Shown here: in pieces, positions 18,552 through 27,410 of the stretch | Numbering within the stretch: position 1 is the first letter of the stretch | How the letters are laid out: every line of letters starts with the position of its first letter | DNA from: Pseudomonas sp. 2FG | GTDB taxonomy: Bacteria > Pseudomonadota > Gammaproteobacteria > Pseudomonadales > Pseudomonadaceae | Assembly (NCBI RefSeq): GCF_005502935.1 | Contig: NZ_SCMP01000010.1 | Span: forward strand, 62,001 to 126,000 | Length of the DNA: 64,000 nt | Reading direction: 5' to 3' | Made by a program: the position numbers and the translations under genes | The notes under the pieces: generated by a model | Told to the model about the DNA's origin: nothing | What the model saw: the letters and a program-made list of their open reading frames with translations, nothing else | Databases searched by the model: none

Positions 18552-19567
18552 CTGAGAAAACTGCCGCTCGCATCGCCGTGCTTGCCGATACCTCGCTGCA
18601 GCGCCATGTGCTGCAGCAGGCGTTGGTGGGTAACGGCTATCACGTAGTGCTCAACAGTGACCCGGCGCGCCTCGATGCAGAGGCGTTGGCCGCCTGCGAG
18701 GCCGATCTGTGGCTGGTCGATTTGGCGCAGTCGGAAGACTCGCCGTTGGTCGATAACCTGCTGGAGTACGCCAGCGCCCCGGTGTTGTTTGGCGAGGGCC
18801 ATGCGCCGGAGCGGCATTCCGAGCATTACCCGCGCTGGGAGCGCCGCCTGGTCGGCAAGCTCAAGCGGCTGGTCGGTGATCCTACCCAGGCGGTCGGCCC
18901 CAGTTTGCAAGCGCTGCTCGACGAGGCTCAGCGGCCAGCGCGCCTGGATTTGCCCCGCGCACTGGCGGACACGCCGCTGGTGGCCGGTGCTCCAGCGCGG
19001 CAGGTGTGGCTGTTGGCGGCCTCGTTGGGTGGCCCGGCCGCGGTCAAAGTCTTCCTCGATGCCCTGCCGGGGGGGCTGCCGATCGGCTTCATCTATGCCC
19101 AGCATATCGATGCCAGCTTCGAAACGGCGTTGCCGCAAGCGGTCGGCCGGCATAGCCAATGGCATGTGAATCCGGCCAGGCAGGGGGATGCGGTACGTTG
19201 CGGCGAGGTGGTGGTCGCACCTATTGTGCACGAACTCGGTTTTGCCGAAGGTGGCACCATGCAGATCGCCGAACGCAGCTGGCCGGAGCCCTACAGCCCG
19301 TCCATCGACCAGATGATGCTCAACCTGGCGCAGCACTTCGGTGCCCTGTGCGGGGTGATCGCCTTCAGCGGCATGGGCAGCGACGGCAGCGCCGCGGCGG
19401 CCTATGTGCGCCGCCAGGGCGGCGAGATCTGGACTCAGCGGGCGGACAGCTGCGTCTGCCCGAGCATGCCGGACAGCCTGCGCGAAGGCGGCTACAGCGC
19501 CTACAGTGGCGACCCGCGCGAGCTGGCGGAGACGCTGGTCAATCATTTGGCGGCGCAGTGCGGCTGA
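18548..19567 (+). CDS. chpB: ChpB, CheB-type protein-glutamate methylesterase
   Basis: 339 residues. The C-terminal methylesterase domain keeps the Ser-His-Asp triad: S159 (LLAASLGGP), H186 (AQHIDASF) and D279 (GMGSDGS). The N-terminal third looks like a worn receiver domain: only one acid remains in the usual pocket (AVLADTSLQ) although LWLVDLA is at the phospho-acceptor strand, so control by phosphorylation is doubtful. Removes methyl groups from PilJ. Starts inside the chpA stop (4-bp overlap), implying coupling. Confidence 0.95.
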   Translation: MTEKTAARIAVLADTSLQRHVLQQALVGNGYHVVLNSDPARLDAEALAACEADLWLVDLAQSEDSPLVDNLLEYASAPVLFGEGHAPERHSEHYPRWERRLVGKLKRLVGDPTQAVGPSLQALLDEAQRPARLDLPRALADTPLVAGAPARQVWLLAASLGGPAAVKVFLDALPGGLPIGFIYAQHIDASFETALPQAVGRHSQWHVNPARQGDAVRCGEVVVAPIVHELGFAEGGTMQIAERSWPEPYSPSIDQMMLNLAQHFGALCGVIAFSGMGSDGSAAAAYVRRQGGEIWTQRADSCVCPSMPDSLREGGYSAYSGDPRELAETLVNHLAAQCG

Positions 19568-19598
19568 GGCCGCGCGTTGCCGCGTACAGGACATTCCG

Positions 19599-20069
19599 AT
19601 GAGCCAAGCTGTAACCACCCCCAATAGCGTGACCAGCCTGACCGGGCTGCTGGTGCCGTTGGCGGATCGCACCTTGCTGCTGCCGAACGTGGCCGTGGCC
19701 GAGCTGATTCCTTACCGTGCTCCGCAAGTGAGCCCGGGCATGCCGGCCTGGTTCTTGGGGCAGATGGCCTGGCGTGACCTGAGCCTGCCGCTGCTGTCCT
19801 TCGAGGCGGCTTCCGATGGCCAGCCACAGATTCGCCCGGGTGCCCGGGTGGCGGTGATCAACGCCTTGGGCGGTCGACCGAAGGTGAAGTTCCTCGCGCT
19901 GTTGGTGCAGGGGATTCCGCGCTCGCTCAAGGTCGGCGCGGAGTTGACGCGCGCGAGTGCGCCGCTGGCCCCGCTGGAGCTGGATGCGGTCAGCTTCGGT
20001 GAAGAGGTGGCGAAGATTCCAGATCTGATCGCACTGGAGCAGATGCTGGCGGATGCCGGTTTGATCTAA
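19599..20069 (+). CDS. chpC: ChpC, CheW-like adaptor
   Basis: 156 residues starting MSQAVTTPNSVTSLTGLLVPL, with one CheW domain (LLPNVAVAELIPYRAPQVSPGMPAWFLGQMAWRDLSLPLLSF). A second adaptor beside PilI that may connect other receptors to ChpA. The frame is open further upstream but overlaps chpB heavily, so ATG 19599 is preferred. Last gene of the operon: a terminator follows directly and chpD and chpE, present in P. aeruginosa, are missing. Confidence 0.93.
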   Translation: MSQAVTTPNSVTSLTGLLVPLADRTLLLPNVAVAELIPYRAPQVSPGMPAWFLGQMAWRDLSLPLLSFEAASDGQPQIRPGARVAVINALGGRPKVKFLALLVQGIPRSLKVGAELTRASAPLAPLELDAVSFGEEVAKIPDLIALEQMLADAGLI

Positions 20070-20082
20070 GTCGGCCGCCAAT

Positions 20083-20109
20083 AAAAAGCCCGCTGCTGCG
20101 GGCTTTTTT
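20083..20109. terminator. Bidirectional intrinsic terminator after chpC and rsmE
   Basis: Stem AAAAAGCCCGC (20083-20093) with GCGGGCTTTTT (20098-20108), loop TGCT, and T/A tracts on both sides. Separates convergent chpC and rsmE. Confidence 0.9.
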
Positions 20110-20121
20110 GTCGCTGGTGAA

Positions 20122-20841
20122 TTAGAAATCGCCCCACAGTTGCTGAGCGACGGCCAGCGCCACCACCGGTGCCGTTTCCGTGCGCAGTACCCGTGGGCCG
20201 AGGCGGGCGGAGTGGAAGCCCGCTTGCTGGGCCTGGGCTACTTCCGTGTCGGACAGGCCGCCTTCCGGGCCGATGAGAAAGGCCAAGGTGCCGGGCTTGG
20301 CATGGCTGGCCAGCGGTTCTGCGACCGGATGCAGCACCAGTTTCAACTCGGCCTGGGTCTGCTCGAGCCACTGGGCGAGGCTCTGCGGCGGATGAATCAG
20401 CGGTAGCTGTGAGCGCCCGCACTGCTCACAGGCGCTGATTGCCACCTGGCGCCAGTGGGCCATGCGTTTGTCGGCGCGCTCGTCTTTCAGGCGCACTTCG
20501 CAGCGCTCGCTGACGATCGGGGTGATTTGCGCGACGCCCAGCTCGGTGGCTTTCTGGATCGCCCAGTCCATCCGCTCGCCGCGTGACAGGCCCTGGCCGA
20601 GATGCACCTGCAACCTCGATTCCGGCTGGCCCGCCAGGCTTTCACCGAGGCTGACGCTCACGCGCTTTTTGCCGACCTCGATCAACTCGCCGAGAAACTC
20701 CGAGCCGGAGCCGTCGAACAACTGCACGGCGGCGCCTTCGCTCAGGCGCAGCACACGGCCGATGTAGTGCGCCTGGGCTTCCGGCAGCTCGTGTTCGCCG
20801 AGGCTCAAAGGGGCGTCGATAAAGAAACGGGAAAGGCGCAT
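20122..20841 (-). CDS. rsmE: 16S rRNA (uracil-1498-N3)-methyltransferase
   Basis: 239 residues with an N-terminal PUA-like RNA-binding part (MRLSRFFIDAPL...HYIGRVLRLSEG) and a SPOUT methyltransferase domain. The knot motifs FLIGPEGGLSDTEV and LGPRVLRTETAPVVAL near the C-terminus bind SAM. Methylates U1498 of 16S rRNA. Starts 4 bp after bioA ends, so the two are one transcript. Confidence 0.95.
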   Translation of the reverse strand: MRLSRFFIDAPLSLGEHELPEAQAHYIGRVLRLSEGAAVQLFDGSGSEFLGELIEVGKKRVSVSLGESLAGQPESRLQVHLGQGLSRGERMDWAIQKATELGVAQITPIVSERCEVRLKDERADKRMAHWRQVAISACEQCGRSQLPLIHPPQSLAQWLEQTQAELKLVLHPVAEPLASHAKPGTLAFLIGPEGGLSDTEVAQAQQAGFHSARLGPRVLRTETAPVVALAVAQQLWGDF

Positions 20842-20845
20842 AGGG

Positions 20846-22249
20846 TTAACCCGGATCTCTGAAATTGGGATGACGACCGCTGACCGGCACCTGGATGCTG
20901 CTGCGGGTGGCGATGTCGATGCCTTCGCTGGCGACCTCGGCGAGGAAGTCGATCTGCTCCGGGGTGATCACATAGGGCGGCAGGAAATACACCACGCTGC
21001 CCAGCGGGCGCAGTAACGCACCCCGTTCCAGGGCGTGCTGGAAGACCTTGAGACCGCGCCGTTCCTGCCAGGGGTAGGGGGTCTTGCTGGCCTTGTCCTG
21101 CACCATCTCGATGGCCAGGACCATGCCGGTCTGGCGGACTTCGGCGACGTTCGGATGCTCGGCCAGGTGCGCGCTGGCCGCGCCCATGCGCGTGGCCAGC
21201 GCGCGGTTGTTGTCGATCACGTTGTCCTGCTCGAAGATATCCAGGGTCGCCAGGGCCGCCGCACAGGCCAGCGGGTTGCCGGTGTAGCTGTGGGAATGGA
21301 GGAAGGCGCGCAGGGTCGGGTAGTCGTCGTAGAAGGCGGCGTAGACCTCGTCGGTGGTCAGGCAGGCGGCCAGCGGCAAGTAGCCACCGGTCAGGGCCTT
21401 GGACAGGCAGAGGAAGTCCGGGCGGATGCCGGCCTGTTCGCAGGCGAACATAGTGCCGGTGCGACCGAAGCCGACGGCTATTTCATCGTGGATCAGGTGT
21501 ACGCCATACCGGTCGCAGGCCTCGCGCAGCAGCTTGAGGTAGACCGGGTGATACATGCGCATGCCGCCGGCGCCCTGGATCAACGGCTCGATGATCACCG
21601 CGGCGACGTCCTGGTGATGCTCGGCGAGGCACTGCTCCATGGCCGCGAACATGTTCCGCGAGTGCTCCTCCCAGCTCATGCCCTCGGGGCGCAGGTAGCA
21701 GTCCGGGCTCGGTACCTTGAGGGTGTCGAGCAGCAGCGCCTTGTAGGTCTCGGTGAACAGCGCGACATCGCCGACCGACATCGCCGCGATGGTTTCGCCG
21801 TGGTAGCTGTTGGTCAGGGTGACGAAGCGCTTCTTCGCCGGCTGCCCGCGGTTGAGCCAGTAGTGGAAGCTCATCTTCAGCGCGACTTCGATGCAGGACG
21901 AACCATTATCGGCGTAGAAGCAGCGGGTCAGGCCTTCCGGCGTCATCTTCACCAGTCGCTCGGACAGCTCGATCACAGGCGCATGGCTGAAACCGGCGAG
22001 GATCACATGTTCCAGCTGGTCGACCTGGTCCTTGATCCGTTGATTGATGCGCGGGTTGGCGTGGCCGAACACATTGACCCACCAGGAGCTGACCGCATCC
22101 AGGTAGCGTTTGCCCTCGAAGTCTTCCAGCCACACCCCTTCGCCGCGCTTGATCGGCACCAGCGGCAGTTGCTCATGGTCTTTCATCTGGGTGCAGGGAT
22201 GCCAGAGCACGGCAAGGTCGCGCTGCATCCACTGATCATTCAGGCCCAT
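20846..22249 (-). CDS. bioA: Adenosylmethionine-8-amino-7-oxononanoate aminotransferase
   Basis: 467 residues, a class III PLP aminotransferase. Uses SAM as amino donor to make 7,8-diaminopelargonate in biotin synthesis. Landmarks: WHPCTQMKDH at the N-terminus, SSWWVNVFGH, YADNGSSCIEVALKM (PLP phosphate region), LIHDEIAVGFGRTG, CLSKALTGGYLPLA with the PLP lysine, and SYTGNPLACAAAL. No other bio genes lie in this window. It leads the bioA-rsmE transcript. Confidence 0.95.
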   Translation of the reverse strand: MGLNDQWMQRDLAVLWHPCTQMKDHEQLPLVPIKRGEGVWLEDFEGKRYLDAVSSWWVNVFGHANPRINQRIKDQVDQLEHVILAGFSHAPVIELSERLVKMTPEGLTRCFYADNGSSCIEVALKMSFHYWLNRGQPAKKRFVTLTNSYHGETIAAMSVGDVALFTETYKALLLDTLKVPSPDCYLRPEGMSWEEHSRNMFAAMEQCLAEHHQDVAAVIIEPLIQGAGGMRMYHPVYLKLLREACDRYGVHLIHDEIAVGFGRTGTMFACEQAGIRPDFLCLSKALTGGYLPLAACLTTDEVYAAFYDDYPTLRAFLHSHSYTGNPLACAAALATLDIFEQDNVIDNNRALATRMGAASAHLAEHPNVAEVRQTGMVLAIEMVQDKASKTPYPWQERRGLKVFQHALERGALLRPLGSVVYFLPPYVITPEQIDFLAEVASEGIDIATRSSIQVPVSGRHPNFRDPG

Positions 22250-22345
22250 TTCAACACTCCTCGGAACTCAGGCAAGGTCCAGCAGACGACGGCTGAACTC
22301 AGGGGCGGCAAAGGCGCCCGGCAAACAGTTGCGCAAGCCTATGCA

Positions 22346-23671
22346 ATGCCTGGGCGCGGGACAACCCGGATTGTAGTTTCGACGCGCGCCGGCGTCCGAC
22401 GGGCACGTCTGGCCCGCCCTTGGGTGCTGGAAGCCAAGCCAAGTGTCGGCGGGCGTTCGGGCCTGGCCACCAGCGAGTGGATCGGCAACCAGAAAGCGCA
22501 GCCGGTACTCAATGCCTGCCTCGATGGCTTCAAGCTGAAGACCCTGGCTGCCCCGGAGTTTGTGCGCACGCCGAGTTACCTGATCGAGGGCCAGTACTTC
22601 ACGGCCGCCGAGCTGGCGCAAAAACAACCGGCGACTGCCGACGCGCTGAAACGTTTCGACAAGAGCCTCGACGAGTTGGCCGCCTCCATCGGCGACCCAC
22701 AGAATCCTGCGGCCAACAGCACCTTGTTCGCCCTCGATCAGATCAGCGTGGCCAAGTGGCTGGACAAGCTGGAGTTGCCCGGCACCGCGCGCCTGCTGGT
22801 GAATCAGCGGATTCGCACGCGCTATGACGAGCCTTCGCGCCTGTCGCTGCTCTATCTGGCGCAGCAAACCCGGGTGTATCGCGGCATCGACGACCGCGAT
22901 CTGCGCGCCGCCCGTCTGCCGGCCATCAGCCAGGACCAGGATGGCGTGCTCGTCAAGGCTGGCGCGGTTGGCTACAGCGCCGATTACGTGGTGCTGGCGG
23001 TGCCGTTGCGGGCCTTGGCGCAGATTCAGCTGACGCCGGCCCTGGACGCCGCGCATCTGGCGGCATTGAAAAGCACCAACTACGGCTGTCACGACCAGAT
23101 CATGCTGAAGTTCAAGACCCCGGTGTGGGACAGCAAGGCATGCCTCTCGGGTGAGATCTACAGTGATCAGGGCCTGGGCATGTTGTGGATCGAGCCGGCC
23201 ATGAAGGGCGGCGCCAATGTGGTGGTCAATCTGTCCGGCGACAACGCGCGGCTGTTGCAGGCGTTCGGCGACAAGCAGATGGTCGACCAAGTGTTGATCC
23301 GCCTGCACAAGTTCTACCCGAAGGCGCGGGGCGCTTACACCGGCTATGAGATTCGTCGCTACAGCAGCGATCCGGCTACCGGTGGCGCCTATCTGGCTTT
23401 CGGCCCGGGGCAGCTCAGCCGCCATTGGCGCTTGTGGGAGAAGCCGTTGCAGCGGCTGGCCTTCGCTGGCGAACACACCGATGCGCTCTATCCGGGCACG
23501 CTGGAAGGTGCCTTGCGCAGTGGCCAGCGGGCGGCGGTGCAGGTGCAAGACTTGCAGGCCGGCAAGACCGTCGAGCCAGTCAAGCCCGTGGTTGCGGCGG
23601 CTGCTGCCGAGTCGAGCAAGGCTAAGGCGGGCGATGACAAGCCGGGCTTCTTCTCGCGCCTGTTCAATTGA
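22346..23671 (+). pseudogene. Flavin amine oxidase family gene, N-terminus and internal segment missing
   Basis: Readable homology begins at about 22424 (VLEAKPSVGGRSG), which is the second FAD-binding element of flavin monoamine oxidases. The Rossmann GxGxxG strand that should precede it is absent; the codons between ATG 22346 and 22424 read as unrelated Arg-rich sequence. Inside, YLAQQTRVYRGIDDRDLRAARLP passes straight into AISQDQDGVLV, skipping the GG-containing FAD segment normally found there (roughly 25 residues). The C-terminal FAD motif RLAFAGEHTDALYPGTLEGALRSG is intact, as is a lysine-rich tail. The frame stays open for 441 codons, but the product should not bind FAD. P. aeruginosa has an intact gene in this position. 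Confidence 0.75.
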
Positions 23672-23825
23672 CATCACCTCAGGCGTGGTCGTAGCGGTCG
23701 CGCCTGAGGCCGCTTATCCCCGCCCAGGCGCCGTTCGGGTGGCGGCCGCTGAACTTCCCGCCGCGACGCCGGACTAATTCAGGCCTGGCTCGGCTCGACC
23801 TATCAATCGTATTTCTCGATATTTC

Positions 23826-23845
23826 AAAGCGAAATTTTCCGCTTT
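23826..23845. promoter_or_regulatory. Inverted repeat in AT-rich region upstream of cytochrome b561 gene
   Basis: AAAGCG (23826-23831) and CGCTTT (23840-23845) flank AAATTTTC. Flanking CGATATTTC and AAATCGATAG extend the symmetry imperfectly. The stretch 23796-23880 is clearly more AT-rich than its surroundings and ends 20 bp before the b561 start, so it likely holds the promoter and perhaps an operator of the b561-yceI pair. Confidence 0.45.
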
Positions 23846-23900
23846 AAATCGATAGATTTGCCGTTAATCTTGTTCCCTCGTTTTTTACGGAAATCTCTCC

Positions 23901-24455
23901 ATGCAGTGGCGCAACTCCTCCTCCCGTTATGGTCTGGTCAGCATCCTGCTGCACTGGGGTATCGCGCTGGCGGTCTTTGGGCTGTTCGGGCTGGGCCTGT
24001 GGATGGTTGGGCTGGATTACTACAGCGCCTGGAATCACCGCGCACCGGCGCTGCACAAGAGCCTTGGCCTGACCCTGTTCGCGGCCATGCTGCTACGCGC
24101 GCTCTGGCGCTTGATCAGCTCGCCACCGCCGGTCTTGAGCAGTTACGGCGCGCTGACCCGCTTGGGCGCCAGAGTGGGCCACAGCCTGCTGTATCTGGGG
24201 CTGTTTGCCTTGCTGGTTTCCGGCTATTTGATCTCCACCGCTGACGGCCAGGGCATCGAAGTGTTTGGCCTGTTTGCAGTTCCCGCATCGATCACCGGCA
24301 TCCTCGATCAGGAAGATGTCGCGGGCCTAGTGCATGAATATCTGGCGTGGAGCCTGGTGATCTTTGCCGGTGTTCACGCCTTGGCTGCACTGAAACACCA
24401 CTTTATTGACCGCGATGCCACCCTGACACGCATGCTCGGGCGCCGCACGGATTAA
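23901..24455 (+). CDS. Cytochrome b561 family protein (YceJ-like)
   Basis: 184 residues, four predicted membrane helices (near 10-32, 47-65, 90-108 and 143-163). Histidines suited to heme b ligation are at HW (residue 18), LHKS (near 52), GHSLL and [10 protein letters not shown]. YceJ-type b561 proteins pass electrons across the inner membrane, probably from quinol to a periplasmic partner. The next gene, 32 bp on, encodes a YceI protein, the usual pairing. The operon resembles E. coli yceJ-yceI. Confidence 0.92.
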   Translation: MQWRNSSSRYGLVSILLHWGIALAVFGLFGLGLWMVGLDYYSAWNHRAPALHKSLGLTLFAAMLLRALWRLISSPPPVLSSYGALTRLGARVGHSLLYLGLFALLVSGYLISTADGQGIEVFGLFAVPASITGILDQEDVAGLVHEYLAWSLVIFAGVHALAALKHHFIDRDATLTRMLGRRTD

Positions 24456-24487
24456 CCCTAACCCTCAACTGCACAAGGACACTCGCA

Positions 24488-25081
24488 ATGTTGAAGAGCC
24501 TCACGATGAAGAAAACCCTGGCTGCTCTGGCCTTCGGTACTGCGCTGCTGAGCGCCGGCCAGGCGCTGGCGACTGACTACGTTATCGACAAAAAAGGCCA
24601 GCATGCCTTCGTTGACTTCAAGATCAGCCACCTGGGTTACAGCTGGCTGTACGGCACGTTCAAAGACTTCGATGGCAGCTTCAGCTTCGATGAGAAAAAC
24701 CCGGAAGCGAGCAAGGTTCAAGTAACGATGAACACCGCCAGCGTCGATACCAACCACGCCGAGCGCGACAAGCACATTCGCAGTAAGGACTTCCTCAACG
24801 TCAGCAAGAATCCGCAGGCCACCTTCGTGTCTACCGCGGTGAAGTCGACCGGCACCGACACCGCCGATATCAGCGGCGACCTGACCTTGAACGGCGTGAC
24901 CAAGCCGGTGCTGATCAAGGCCAAGCTGATCGGCCAGGGTGATGATCCATGGGGTGGCTACCGCGCGGGTTTCGAGGGTTCGACCAAGCTCAAGCTGAAG
25001 GACTTCGCGATTCAGAAGGATCTTGGCCCGGCGTCCCAGGAAGTCGAGCTGATCATCTCGTTCGAAGGCGTGCGCAAGTAA
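24488..25081 (+). CDS. YceI family periplasmic protein
   Basis: 197 residues with a Sec signal peptide ([22 protein letters not shown], cleaved before TDYVID). The mature part is a YceI lipocalin-like barrel: [43 protein letters not shown] and a [12 protein letters not shown] strand. Family members bind isoprenoid lipids such as ubiquinone-8. The P. aeruginosa counterpart PA0423 has been described as the secreted protease PasP. ATG 24488 has AAGGA nine bases upstream. Co-transcribed with the b561 gene. Confidence 0.93.
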   Translation: MLKSLTMKKTLAALAFGTALLSAGQALATDYVIDKKGQHAFVDFKISHLGYSWLYGTFKDFDGSFSFDEKNPEASKVQVTMNTASVDTNHAERDKHIRSKDFLNVSKNPQATFVSTAVKSTGTDTADISGDLTLNGVTKPVLIKAKLIGQGDDPWGGYRAGFEGSTKLKLKDFAIQKDLGPASQEVELIISFEGVRK

Positions 25082-25096
25082 GCTTCTGCGCAAAAC

Positions 25097-25126
25097 AAAA
25101 ACGCCGGCCTCAGGGCCGGCGTTTTT
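25097..25126. terminator. Bidirectional intrinsic terminator between yceI-type gene and rhlE
   Basis: Arms AAAAACGCCGGCC (25097-25109) and GGCCGGCGTTTTT (25114-25126), loop TCAG, perfect 13-bp stem with A and T tracts at the base. Serves the convergent YceI and rhlE genes. Confidence 0.92.
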
Positions 25127-25142
25127 ATTGCAACGGGAAGCC

Positions 25143-27053
25143 TTAGGCTTCGCGGTTGCGGGTCAGCAAGGCGGGCTTCTCACCGCGGGTGCGGCTCGGG
25201 AGCTGATCCAGTTGCTCCAACTGCTCAGGCGTCAGCACGCGATCAATCTTCGACTCTTTGTGCACGATCCGCGGTTGGCTGTCGCGTGGGCCTTTCACCG
25301 CTGGTTCCTGGCGCAGTTGGTCATCACGCCCCGGGCCGCGACCACGGGAGTCGTCACGCCGCGTCTGACTATCGCGCCCCGGGCCACTGCGACCTGGCTG
25401 GCCTTGGCGTTTGCCTTGGCCGCCGCCATCGGTACGCGAACCTGCCGGCTTGCCTTGGCCTTGTGGGCGTGGCGCTTGGCCACGCGGAGCCTGGCCGGCA
25501 GGGCGTGCGCCACCCAGGCCAACGCCATTGCTGGCGCTCGGGCCGGACGGCGCGGGAGCGCCAGGGCGGCGGCCACGGTTTTGCTGCTTGTTCTGGTAGG
25601 GGCTGACGTAGTCGGCACGGTTGCCGAAGTTGTCGACTTCGTCATCCAGGAACTCGTCCGGCGCGCGCTCGGCACGTGGCGTCGGCGCCGCGCTGCTGCG
25701 CGCTGGCCGCTGCTCGCGGGCAGGCTGCTGTGGACGGGCCTGGGCGGCAGGCTTGTCCTTGCCGGTATCCTTGCCCTTGTCCTTGCGCCCGCTACCGTGG
25801 CGCTCACCGCCGCCACCGCCACGCGGGCTGTTCGGGTCACGCGGTCCGCGTGGGCCACGCACGTCGGGACGCTCGCGGGCTTCCGGCTTTTCAGCCTCCA
25901 CGCTGCTGGCATCGAAACCCAGCAGGTCGCCGTCGGCGATCTTCTGCTTGGTCATGCGCTCGATGCCTTTCAGCAGCTTCTCTTCGTCCGGTGCCACCAG
26001 CGAGATCGCCTCACCGCTGCGTCCGGCCCGGCCAGTACGGCCGATACGGTGAACGTAGTCTTCTTCGATGTTCGGCAGTTCGAAGTTGACCACGTGCGGC
26101 AGTTGGTCGATATCCAGGCCGCGGGCGGCGATATCGGTGGCGACCAGAATCCGTACGCCGTTGTTCTTGAAGTCGGCCAGGGCCTTGGTGCGAGCGTTCT
26201 GGCTCTTGTTGCCGTGGATCGCCACCGCCGGCAGGCCGTGTTTGTCGAGGTACTCGGCGAGGCGGTTGGCGCCGTGCTTGGTACGGGTAAACACCAGCAC
26301 CTGCTCCCAGGCGCCAGCAGTCACCAGGTGCGCCAGCAGGGCGCGCTTGTGGCTGGCCTGGAGGCGGAACACCCGCTGCTCGATACGCTCGACCGTGGTG
26401 TTCGGCGGGGTGACTTCGATGCGCTCGGGGTTGTGCAGCAGCTTGCCGGCGAGATCGGTGATGTCTTTCGAGAAGGTCGCCGAGAACAGCAGGTTCTGGC
26501 GCTTGGACGGCAGGCGCGCGAGGACCTTCTTGACGTCATGGATAAAGCCCATGTCGAGCATGCGGTCGGCTTCGTCGAGCACCAGAATCTCGACGTGGGA
26601 CAGGTCGACACTGCCTTGTCCGGCGAGATCCAGCAGCCGCCCGGGGCAGGCCACCAGCACGTCGACGCCGCGGGCCATGGCCTGCACCTGCGGGTTCATG
26701 CCGACGCCGCCGAAGATGCAGGCGCTGACGAATTTGAGGTCGCGGGCATAGACCTTGAAGCTGTCATGCACCTGGGCGGCCAGTTCGCGGGTCGGCGTCA
26801 GCACCAGCACGCGCGGCTGGCGCGGGCCGTGGCGGCGTTCGCGATCCGGGTGACCGTTGGGGAACAGGCGCTCGAGGATGGGCAGGGCGAAGCCGCCGGT
26901 TTTACCGGTGCCCGTCTGGGCGGCAACCATCAGATCGCGACCTTGCAACACGGCGGGGATAGCCCGCTGTTGCACTGGAGTGGGCTCGGTGTAGCCAGCT
27001 GCCTCGACGGCGCTGACTAAAGCCTCGGAGAGACCGAGGGAAGCAAAGGACAT
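25143..27053 (-). CDS. rhlE: DEAD-box RNA helicase RhlE
   Basis: 636 residues. The helicase core occupies about residues 1-380: Q motif [21 protein letters not shown] (Walker A), [18 protein letters not shown] (DEAD), [17 protein letters not shown] and [10 protein letters not shown]. The remaining 250 residues are a low-complexity basic tail rich in Arg, Gly, Gln and Pro (repeated PRG, RGG-like and GQG motifs), typical of RhlE in pseudomonads and likely to bind RNA nonspecifically. Roles: ribosome assembly, cold adaptation and RNA decay. Confidence 0.94.
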   Translation of the reverse strand: MSFASLGLSEALVSAVEAAGYTEPTPVQQRAIPAVLQGRDLMVAAQTGTGKTGGFALPILERLFPNGHPDRERRHGPRQPRVLVLTPTRELAAQVHDSFKVYARDLKFVSACIFGGVGMNPQVQAMARGVDVLVACPGRLLDLAGQGSVDLSHVEILVLDEADRMLDMGFIHDVKKVLARLPSKRQNLLFSATFSKDITDLAGKLLHNPERIEVTPPNTTVERIEQRVFRLQASHKRALLAHLVTAGAWEQVLVFTRTKHGANRLAEYLDKHGLPAVAIHGNKSQNARTKALADFKNNGVRILVATDIAARGLDIDQLPHVVNFELPNIEEDYVHRIGRTGRAGRSGEAISLVAPDEEKLLKGIERMTKQKIADGDLLGFDASSVEAEKPEARERPDVRGPRGPRDPNSPRGGGGGERHGSGRKDKGKDTGKDKPAAQARPQQPAREQRPARSSAAPTPRAERAPDEFLDDEVDNFGNRADYVSPYQNKQQNRGRRPGAPAPSGPSASNGVGLGGARPAGQAPRGQAPRPQGQGKPAGSRTDGGGQGKRQGQPGRSGPGRDSQTRRDDSRGRGPGRDDQLRQEPAVKGPRDSQPRIVHKESKIDRVLTPEQLEQLDQLPSRTRGEKPALLTRNREA

Positions 27054-27410
27054 GAGTAATCCTGTCTAGTGAGGGCGTGGCCCAATGGGATGATCTTGCC
27101 GGGCTCGAAACGCGTTTAGGGGCGCGATCCCGTCCGGTCCTGCTGGGCCGCGGGGGCCGAGCGTCCGGGCGTAAGCCTGGCGGGAAGCCGGAGTATAACA
27201 GAGCGGCGAAACTGCGCTGCTTTCCTGCCGCTCAACGGTTTGTCGCCGTTGCGCGAGCCAAGGGACAGTGCCGAGCGGCCGTCGTTCGGGCTGCGCGCGG
27301 AGTTCTGGCTGAGCTTTGTGTGGCTGGCAGGTGACCAGTGCAACTGCGAGTACCAGGTGGCATAAACGCCAAGGTCGAGCATGGCCCGCCCTTGGCGTGA
27401 CGGAAAGCCT
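27054..27410. other. 357-bp gap between rhlE and metF
   Basis: Holds the rhlE promoter/leader on the minus strand and the end of the metF transcript. Short open frames on both strands have no ribosome site or recognisable sequence. Apart from the metF hairpin at 27366-27398 I see nothing definite. Confidence 0.6.
27366..27398 (-). terminator. Putative metF terminator hairpin
   Basis: Reading leftward: stem ACGCCAAGG (rc of 27390-27398) with CCTTGGCGT (rc of 27366-27374), 15-nt loop, followed by TTTATG. The short T tract makes it a modest terminator. It begins 12 bp after the metF stop. Confidence 0.6.

Noticed and set aside
21035..22345. Long plus-strand open frame opposite bioA that joins the amine oxidase remnant
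   Set aside because: It is antisense to a well-conserved bioA and its translation is Val/Gly/Arg-rich without motifs. Long antisense frames are common at this GC content.
27077..27382. Small overlapping frames on both strands between rhlE and metF
   Set aside because: No ribosome site, no recognisable sequence, and overlap with the metF terminator hairpin.
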